DNA of 64,000 bases, taken from positions 1-64,000 of the forward strand of contig NZ_JAHKRT010000008.1 of NCBI RefSeq assembly GCF_018863195.1, written 5' to 3'. Every line of letters starts with the position of its first letter. Positions within the stretch are counted from its first letter, which is position 1. Under the pieces are notes generated by a model. It worked only from the letters and a program-made list of their open reading frames with translations, was not told where the DNA came from and ran no database searches. Positions 58,375 through 64,000 of this stretch are shown here, in pieces. This DNA comes from Sphingomonas quercus. Lineage in GTDB: Bacteria; Pseudomonadota; Alphaproteobacteria; Sphingomonadales; Sphingomonadaceae. Both the position numbers and the translations under genes were made by a program.

Positions 58375-59667
58375 GTGAAGTCTCCGAAGATCAGGCGCAT
58401 TCAAACCGTAGCCGTCACGCTATTGGTGATTGCGGGTCTCATCAATTATCTGGACCGCAGTGCGCTCTCGATCGCGAACAAGCCGATCAGTGACGAGATG
58501 CATCTGACGGCCTCGCAGATGGGACTTTTGCTGTCGGCTTTCTCGCTGCCCTATGCTTTCGCCCAGTTGCCGATCGGCGTGATGCTCGATCGGCTTGGCG
58601 CGCGGGTGATGCTGGGCGCGGGGATGCTGATCTGGTCGGTGGCCCAGGCGGCGGCGGGGTTCGTGCATTCGCTGAACCAGTTCATCGTCACGCGGCTGCT
58701 GCTCGGCGTGGGCGAGGGGCCGCAGTTCCCCGCCGGCGCCAAGGTGTTCGGCGAATGGTTCGCGCTGCATGAGCGCGGTCGGCCGACGGGCATCTTCGTC
58801 GCCTCGACCACGATCGCGCCCGGGCTGGCGCCGCCGCTGCTCACGGCGATGATGCTGGGCTTCGGCTGGCGCGGCATGTTCATCGTCATGGGCGCGCTTG
58901 GCATTCTCGCTTCGATCGCCTGGTATGCCTTGTACCGGGACCGCCGCGACGTGGCGCTGAGCGAGGAGGAGCTTGATTATCTCTCGAGCGGCAAGCGCTC
59001 CGCCGATGACGAGCGGCGGATGACGTCGGCCGAATGGCGTGGCCTGTTCACCAAGGGCATCACCTGGGGGATGATCATCGGGTGGATGGGGGTCATCTAC
59101 ATGGTGTTCCTCTACGTCACCTGGCTGCCGGCCTATCTCCAGAAGGAGCGTGGCCTCAGCCTCACCGAGTCCGGCTGGATCCTGATGATCCCGTTCATCG
59201 GCGGAACGCTGGGGCAGCTCTCCAGCGGCTTCGTCGCCGATGGCCTGCTGGCGCGCGGCCTGTCGCCGATCAACAGCCGCAAATGGCCGATCTGCATCGG
59301 CCTCGTCTTCGCGGCGGTGTTCACGGTGCCGGCGGCCTACACGCCCAATCTGACGCTCGCGATCCTGTACCTGACGCTGGCGATGTACTTCGTGAACCTG
59401 GCGAGCGGCGGCGGCTGGGCGCTGGTCAGCGTGGCGGCGCCGCGGCGGCTGGTCGCTTCGCTGGGCAGCATCCAGAATTTCGGCGGCTATTTCGGCGGTT
59501 CGGCAGCGCCGCTGATCACCGGCATCGTGGTCGATCAGACGGGTTCGTTCGTGAATGCGCTGCTGATCAGCGCCGGCGTCTCGCTGGCCGGCGCGCTGGC
59601 CTATCTGCTGCTGGTGAAGGAGCCGATCCCCGATACTCCGGCCGAAGCGCTGCCCGCCTCGGCCTGA
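58375..59667 (+). CDS. MFS transporter, anion:cation symporter (sugar acid) type
   Basis: This 430-residue inner-membrane transporter has the ACS-family pattern: GLINYLDRSALSIANKPISD, IGVMLDRLGARVMLG, and LLLGVGEGPQFPAGAKVFGE then WFALHERGRPTG. It is likely to bring aldonates or hexuronates into the cytoplasm. The GTG start at 58375 follows AAGGA, 10 bp after the RraA-like gene. It is the counterpart of the transporter at 34162 in the first sugar locus. Confidence 0.88.
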   Translation: MKSPKIRRIQTVAVTLLVIAGLINYLDRSALSIANKPISDEMHLTASQMGLLLSAFSLPYAFAQLPIGVMLDRLGARVMLGAGMLIWSVAQAAAGFVHSLNQFIVTRLLLGVGEGPQFPAGAKVFGEWFALHERGRPTGIFVASTTIAPGLAPPLLTAMMLGFGWRGMFIVMGALGILASIAWYALYRDRRDVALSEEELDYLSSGKRSADDERRMTSAEWRGLFTKGITWGMIIGWMGVIYMVFLYVTWLPAYLQKERGLSLTESGWILMIPFIGGTLGQLSSGFVADGLLARGLSPINSRKWPICIGLVFAAVFTVPAAYTPNLTLAILYLTLAMYFVNLASGGGWALVSVAAPRRLVASLGSIQNFGGYFGGSAAPLITGIVVDQTGSFVNALLISAGVSLAGALAYLLLVKEPIPDTPAEALPASA

Positions 59668-59722
59668 TCTTCGCTTTGCCTGATGCGGTAAGTAAAAAAC
59701 AATTTAGTTCAGAGAGGTCATC

Positions 59723-60820
59723 ATGGTCGATATCTCCCGGCGCGGATTTTTCGCCAGCAGCGCGGCTGCCGGCGCCGCCGGTGCCCTGGGTCTGGGCGGC
59801 ATGGCTGAGGCCGCCGGCCCGGCCGCGCCGATCGCCACGAAGAACGTTCCCGGCCTGCCGGACGTGTGGGGCCCGGATTTCCTCTACCAGTGGAGCCCGC
59901 CGGAAAATCTCAAGCGCGACCTGACCCCCGGCGGCGCGCTGATCCGGCTGAGCGGCCAGATCAATCCGCGACTGACGAGCGCGCCCGGCCAGGACTGGAA
60001 CACGCTGTTCAAGACGCATCGCGACGCCGGCTACACTGCCATCGAGGCGGCGTCGGACACCTGGGTCAATCGCAAGTTCCCGGACTCCGAGGTGCGTGAG
60101 ATCAAGGCCGCCCAGCAGGCCAATGACGTCATCTTCTACAACATCCACTGCGCCGGCAACATCATCGCCCCGGATCCCGACGCGGACCGCTGGCAGCGCC
60201 ACATCATCGACACCATCCATGCCGCCGAGGAGTTCGGCGTGCCGATGATCCTGACCCATGTCGGCAGCATGTACCCCAACCGCAACATCGCCCATCCGCA
60301 GAACTGGAGCCGCGAGGCCTGGCAGCGCTCCGTCAATGCGCTGAAGCGGATCTGCAAGGACACCGCCGGCAGCAAGGTCGAGATCGCCATCGAGCCGGTC
60401 AACACCGAATCCATCAACAATCCCTGGGCGCAGAAGCGGCTGCGCGAGGATGTCGGCGATCCGCGCATCATGTCGGGCCTCGACATCACCAACATGGTCG
60501 CACCCAATGTCGCCTTCCGCATGACCGAGATGATCGACCTGACCTTCGACCTGCTCGAAGACCAGATTCGCTACGTGCATGCCAAGGACTTCGTCTGGAA
60601 CGGCATGCTCGCCGGTCTCGACTGGGCGCTGCAGGGCACCGGCAATATGGACTATGAATTGTTCATGGCCCGCGTCAGCCGGCTCAAGCACAAGGAAGTG
60701 TTCATGCTGGTCGAGTTTCTTACCAGCAATGAGGATTATGTAATGGCGCAGCGCAACGTGCGCGCCATCGGCAAGAAAGTCGGCGTGAAGATTCACGGCA
60801 CCCAGGGAGGGGCAGCATGA
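59723..60820 (+). CDS. Tat-exported TIM-barrel isomerase/epimerase-family protein, copy 1
   Basis: This 365-residue protein has a Tat signal (SRRGFFASSAAAGAAGALG) and a xylose-isomerase-like barrel. Candidate metal ligands are the Glu in EIAIEPVNTES, Asp in SGLDITNMV, His in YVHAKDFVW and Glu in MLVEFLTSN, the usual Glu-Asp-His-Glu set. The substrate is unknown. It overlaps the next small secreted gene by 4 bp and is duplicated at 61358, exactly 1635 bp on, with no net insertion or deletion. Confidence 0.82.
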   Translation: MVDISRRGFFASSAAAGAAGALGLGGMAEAAGPAAPIATKNVPGLPDVWGPDFLYQWSPPENLKRDLTPGGALIRLSGQINPRLTSAPGQDWNTLFKTHRDAGYTAIEAASDTWVNRKFPDSEVREIKAAQQANDVIFYNIHCAGNIIAPDPDADRWQRHIIDTIHAAEEFGVPMILTHVGSMYPNRNIAHPQNWSREAWQRSVNALKRICKDTAGSKVEIAIEPVNTESINNPWAQKRLREDVGDPRIMSGLDITNMVAPNVAFRMTEMIDLTFDLLEDQIRYVHAKDFVWNGMLAGLDWALQGTGNMDYELFMARVSRLKHKEVFMLVEFLTSNEDYVMAQRNVRAIGKKVGVKIHGTQGGAA

Positions 60821-61320
60821 AGACGCATTTGATGATGTTAGCCGCCGGGCTGGCTCTGACCCCGTCACTGGCGATGGCAGCGCCTGATTTCAGCGGTACC
60901 TGGGTGCGCGACAACGCGCAGACCAGCCAGGAATCCTATCCGCTTTACTGGCTTGCCCGCACCACGCCGGCGCCCGCCTTCCGCCCCAACCAGGAGCTGG
61001 TCGTCCAGATCCAGCAGGCCAACGGCACGCTGACCGTGACCAACCCTACGGAGCCGCAGCGCCGCTACATGCTCGACGGCCGGCCGCATAGCGTGCGCAC
61101 CGATACCGGCGTGCAGAAGGCCGACGTCACTGCCAGCCTCGGCGCGAACGCGCTGACCATCGCCACCGTGCAGCCCTATGGCGGCATGCCCGGCAATGTC
61201 AGCGCGACGATCACCGAGACCTGGCAATTGTCGCCGGACGGCAAGGTGCTGACCGTCTCGACCGTGCGCGCCTCGCCGGCGAAGCAGGAGACGATCAAGG
61301 AAGTCTACACCCGGCGGTGA
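60817..61320 (+). CDS. Small secreted protein, copy 1
   Basis: This 167-residue exported protein has a signal peptide (MMLAAGLALTPSLAMAAPDF) and a beta-rich mature part: PDFSGTWVRD, QELVVQIQQANGTLTVTNPT and YGGMPGNVSATITETWQLSP then DGKVLTVSTVR. The alternating strands suggest a small lipocalin-like barrel, but I cannot name a family. Its start overlaps the isomerase stop (ATGA), so the two products are made together and may act together. Confidence 0.7.
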   Translation: MKTHLMMLAAGLALTPSLAMAAPDFSGTWVRDNAQTSQESYPLYWLARTTPAPAFRPNQELVVQIQQANGTLTVTNPTEPQRRYMLDGRPHSVRTDTGVQKADVTASLGANALTIATVQPYGGMPGNVSATITETWQLSPDGKVLTVSTVRASPAKQETIKEVYTRR

Positions 61321-61357
61321 CGCCGTCACACCTTTACTCCAGTGCAAAGAGGTACCT

Positions 61358-62455
61358 ATGGCCGACATTTCCCGGCGCGGTTTCTTCGCTAGCAGTGCGG
61401 CCGCCGGTGCCGCCGGCGCGCTCGGTCTGGCCGGCGCGGCCGAGGCCGCTGTCCCCGCCGCCCCGATCAGCACCAAGTCCGTTCCCGGGCTCCCGGACGT
61501 GTGGGGCTCCGACTTCCTCTACCAGTGGAGCCCACCGGAGAACGTCGCGCGCGATCTCACCCCGGGCAACGCGCTGATCCGCCTCAGCAGCCAGATGTCG
61601 CCGCGCCTGGCGAGCACGCCGGGCACCGATTGGAATGCGCTGTTCAAGGCGCAGCGGGACAATGGCTGGACGGCGGTCGAGACCGGCTCCGTCGGCTGGG
61701 TCAGCCGCAAGTTCGCCGATTCCGAAGTGCAGGAGATCAAGGCCGCGCTGAAGGCGAATGACGTCGTCTTCTACAATATCCATTGCGGCGGCAATATCAT
61801 CGCGCCGGATCCCGACGCGGACCGCTGGCAGCGCCACATCATCGACACCATCCACTCCGCCGAGCAATTCGGCGTGCCGATGATCCTGACCCATGTCGGC
61901 AGCATGTATCCCAACCGCGACAACGCCCATCCGCAGAACTGGAGTCGCGAGGCCTGGCAGCGCTCCGTCAATGCGCTGAAGCGGATCTGCAAGGACACCG
62001 CCGGCAGCAAGGTCGAGATCGCCATCGAGCCGGTCAACACCGAGTCCATCAACAATCCCTGGGCGCAAAAGCGACTGCGCGAGGAAGTCGGCGATCCGCG
62101 CATCATGTCGGGCCTCGACATCACCAACATGGTCGCGCCGAATATCGCCTTCCGCATGACCGAGATGACCAACCTGACCTTCGACCTGCTCGAAGATCAG
62201 ATTCGCTACGTGCATGCCAAGGACTTCGTCTGGAATGGCATGCTCGCCGGTCTCGACTGGGCGCTGCAAGGCACCGGCAATATGGATTACGAGCAGTTCC
62301 TCGCTCGTGTCAGCCGGCTGAAGCAGAAGGAAGTCTACATGCTCGTGGAGTTCCTCACCAACGATGCCGACTATGTCATGGCCCAGCGCAATATCCGCGC
62401 CATCGGCAAGAAGGTCGGCGTGAAGATCCACGGTACCCAGGGAGCGGCGGCATGA
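61358..62455 (+). CDS. Tat-exported TIM-barrel isomerase/epimerase-family protein, copy 2
   Basis: This 365-residue paralogue of the gene at 59723 has the same Tat signal type and the same Glu-Asp-His-Glu candidate ligands. Residues about 150-310 are almost unchanged between copies, also at DNA level, while residues about 80-145 differ clearly (for example ETGSVGWVSRKFADSEVQ here versus EAASDTWVNRKFPDSEVR). This suggests gene conversion or selection on the substrate side. It overlaps the next small secreted gene by 4 bp. Confidence 0.82.
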   Translation: MADISRRGFFASSAAAGAAGALGLAGAAEAAVPAAPISTKSVPGLPDVWGSDFLYQWSPPENVARDLTPGNALIRLSSQMSPRLASTPGTDWNALFKAQRDNGWTAVETGSVGWVSRKFADSEVQEIKAALKANDVVFYNIHCGGNIIAPDPDADRWQRHIIDTIHSAEQFGVPMILTHVGSMYPNRDNAHPQNWSREAWQRSVNALKRICKDTAGSKVEIAIEPVNTESINNPWAQKRLREEVGDPRIMSGLDITNMVAPNIAFRMTEMTNLTFDLLEDQIRYVHAKDFVWNGMLAGLDWALQGTGNMDYEQFLARVSRLKQKEVYMLVEFLTNDADYVMAQRNIRAIGKKVGVKIHGTQGAAA

Positions 62456-62949
62456 AGATACGGACGATGATGCTGGCCGCCGGCCTGATGCTGTCGCCGT
62501 CTCTGGCGATGGCCGCGCCGGACTTCAACGGCAGCTGGGTACGCGATCGGACCGCCTCCGACCCGTCTTTCTATCCGCTCTACTGGCTGGCACGCAGCAC
62601 GCAGACGGCGGGCGGCAATCAGGAGCTGGTCGTTCAGATCCAGCAGACCGGCGGCACGCTGCAGGTCACCAATCCGCAGCGTCCGCAGCGGACCTACACG
62701 CTCGACGGCAAGCCGCACAGCGTGTCGACCGACACCGGCGTGCAGAAGGCCAACGTCACCGCCAGCCTCGGCGCCGATGCGCTGACCATTGCCACTGTCG
62801 GGCCTTATGGCGGCATGCCCGGCAATGTCTCGACGACCACCACCGAGACCTGGCGCCTGTCGCCGGACGGCAAGGTGCTGACCGTCTCGACGGTCCGCGC
62901 CTCCCCGGCCAAGCAGGAAACGCTCAAGGAAGTCTATAACCGCCGCTAA
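62452..62949 (+). CDS. Small secreted protein, copy 2
   Basis: This 165-residue paralogue of the protein at 60817 has a signal peptide (MMLAAGLMLSPSLAMAAPDF) and the same beta-rich pattern (QELVVQIQQTGGTLQVTNPQ, TDTGVQKANVTASLGADALT). Its start overlaps the isomerase stop (ATGA), repeating the arrangement of copy 1. Function is unknown. Confidence 0.7.
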   Translation: MKIRTMMLAAGLMLSPSLAMAAPDFNGSWVRDRTASDPSFYPLYWLARSTQTAGGNQELVVQIQQTGGTLQVTNPQRPQRTYTLDGKPHSVSTDTGVQKANVTASLGADALTIATVGPYGGMPGNVSTTTTETWRLSPDGKVLTVSTVRASPAKQETLKEVYNRR

Positions 62950-62962
62950 CGGGAGTGCTGGT

Positions 62963-64000
62963 GTGACTCGTTCTCTTGGATCCGTGTCGCGCGCGCTGCT
63001 CGCGGCGTCGGTCGCGATGCTGGCGCTCGCCGCCTGCTCGGACAAATCGGCAGCAGACAATGCCGCCGCTGAAAACTCCGCCGCCAACCAGTCGGCGGTG
63101 GCTGCCACCGGGGGCGCCGTCGCCCCTGCCGAGGGCGCGTCCATCCAGCGTCTCGATCCCGCGCTCGACGCGATCATTTCGCCCGGCGCGGTGATCGAGA
63201 AGCTCGCCGGCGGTTTCGAGTTCGTCGAGGGGCCGCTGTGGCACAATAATGAGCTGTGGTTTGCCGACCTCACCGGCAACAAGCTCTATGCCGTGAATGA
63301 TGAGGGCAAGCTGCGGACCGTGCTCGACAAGTCCGGCGGCCTCGATACGTTTCCGGCCGGTGCCTACCAGGGCTCGAACGGCATGGCTGTCGACAAGGAC
63401 GGGCAGGTGCTGATGGGCCAGCATGGCCTGCGCCGCATTGCCCGGATCGGGCCGGACATGAAGCTCACCACCGTCGTCGATCGCAACGCCGACGGCGATC
63501 ATATCAACAGCCCCAACGACATGGTCTTCGCACCCGACGGGGCCTTGTGGTTTACCGATCCGCCGATGGGCCTGCTCAAGCAGGATCAGGATCCGGCCAA
63601 GGAAGCCAAGTACAACGCCGTCTATCGCTTCAAGGACGGCAAGGCGGTGGCGATGATCAAGGACCTCAGCCGTCCCAACGGGATCGCCTTTTCGCCCGAC
63701 GGCAAGAAGCTCTACATCTCCAATTCCGCGCCGGAGATGTTCGTCAATGTCTATGACGTCGGCGCCGACGGCACCCTGTCCAAGCCCAAGCGCTTCATCA
63801 GCTATCCGGGTCCGCTGCCGGATGACGTGCCCGATGGGCTGCGCGTCGATTCCCAGGGCAATGTCTGGACGACGGGCCCGGGCGGCATCCGCATCATCTC
63901 CGCTGCGGGCAAGGTGCTCGGCCAGATCAAGACGCCGGACAAGGCCCAGGCCAACCTCGCCTTTGGCGGGCCGGACGGGAAGAGCGTTTACATCACCGCG
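62963..64000 (+). CDS. Lipoprotein SMP-30/gluconolactonase-family protein (runs off the window)
   Basis: At least 346 codons are present, open to the window edge. A lipoprotein signal (VAMLALAACSDKS) is followed by an Ala-rich linker and then a six-bladed propeller: FEFVEGPLWHNNELWFADL (metal Glu), INSPNDMVFAPDGALWFTDP (Asn/Asp metal site), SRPNGIAFSPDGKKLYISNS and PDGLRVDSQGNVWTTGPGG. It probably hydrolyses a sugar lactone to the aldonate outside the cytoplasm. The GTG start at 62963 follows GGGAG. Only the C-terminus is missing. Confidence 0.85.
   Translation, partial: MTRSLGSVSRALLAASVAMLALAACSDKSAADNAAAENSAANQSAVAATGGAVAPAEGASIQRLDPALDAIISPGAVIEKLAGGFEFVEGPLWHNNELWFADLTGNKLYAVNDEGKLRTVLDKSGGLDTFPAGAYQGSNGMAVDKDGQVLMGQHGLRRIARIGPDMKLTTVVDRNADGDHINSPNDMVFAPDGALWFTDPPMGLLKQDQDPAKEAKYNAVYRFKDGKAVAMIKDLSRPNGIAFSPDGKKLYISNSAPEMFVNVYDVGADGTLSKPKRFISYPGPLPDDVPDGLRVDSQGNVWTTGPGGIRIISAAGKVLGQIKTPDKAQANLAFGGPDGKSVYITA

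Overview
This window is about 64 kb of GC-rich chromosome from an alphaproteobacterium, most likely a member of the Sphingomonadales. The evidence is the heavy third-position GC, the large TonB-dependent receptors each followed by sugar genes, the ispH-thrB-rnhA cluster, a cpa/tad pilus cluster, a tandem glycine riboswitch ahead of a split glycine decarboxylase, and Sphingomonas-like intergenic palindromes. Most of the sequence is coding. I see no rRNA, tRNA, CRISPR array, insertion sequence or prophage.

Layout. 0-3 kb: a SorAB-type sulfite dehydrogenase with a LysR regulator, then a VOC protein. 3-22 kb: housekeeping genes: a lytic transglycosylase coupled to a divergent uracil-DNA-glycosylase-like gene, ETF-ubiquinone oxidoreductase, a TPR protein coupled to ispE, N-formylglutamate amidohydrolase, ilvD, NAD(P)HX repair, an RNA methyltransferase, glyQS and pyruvate phosphate dikinase. 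22-30.5 kb (minus strand): a membrane protein, a DksA-type zinc finger, and cpaA-cpaB-cpaC-cpaD-cpaE-tadB-tadC, in which the cpaF/tadA ATPase gene is absent from its usual place. 30.5-33.2 kb: a hydrolase, a DAO-type oxidase and a DEDD-type exonuclease-like protein.

33-41.5 kb is a first sugar-acid locus: an FCD-type GntR regulator, a divergent MFS transporter, a TonB receptor, a Tat-exported ManD-like enolase-superfamily enzyme and a periplasmic PQQ-type sugar dehydrogenase. Two copies of a CTGAAATTTCAG palindrome mark its control regions. 41.7-50 kb is housekeeping again: rnhA, thrB and ispH, a lipoprotein, and the riboswitch-gcvT-gcvH-gcvPA-gcvPB unit.

50-64 kb is a second and larger sugar locus: a TonB receptor, a Tat-exported TIM-barrel isomerase, galM-dgoA-dgoK on the opposite strand, an RraA-like gene, an MFS transporter, a tandemly duplicated pair (Tat-exported isomerase plus small secreted protein), and a lipoprotein gluconolactonase that runs off the window. 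Four operator-like sites sharing CGTTTG lie in its two control regions and suggest a LacI-type regulator encoded elsewhere. DgoK and DgoA point to 2-keto-3-deoxy-galactonate metabolism ending in pyruvate and glyceraldehyde-3-phosphate. Many other products carry export signals, so I infer that the substrate is first processed in the periplasm. This exported sugar-processing theme, present in both loci, is the most interesting part of the window.
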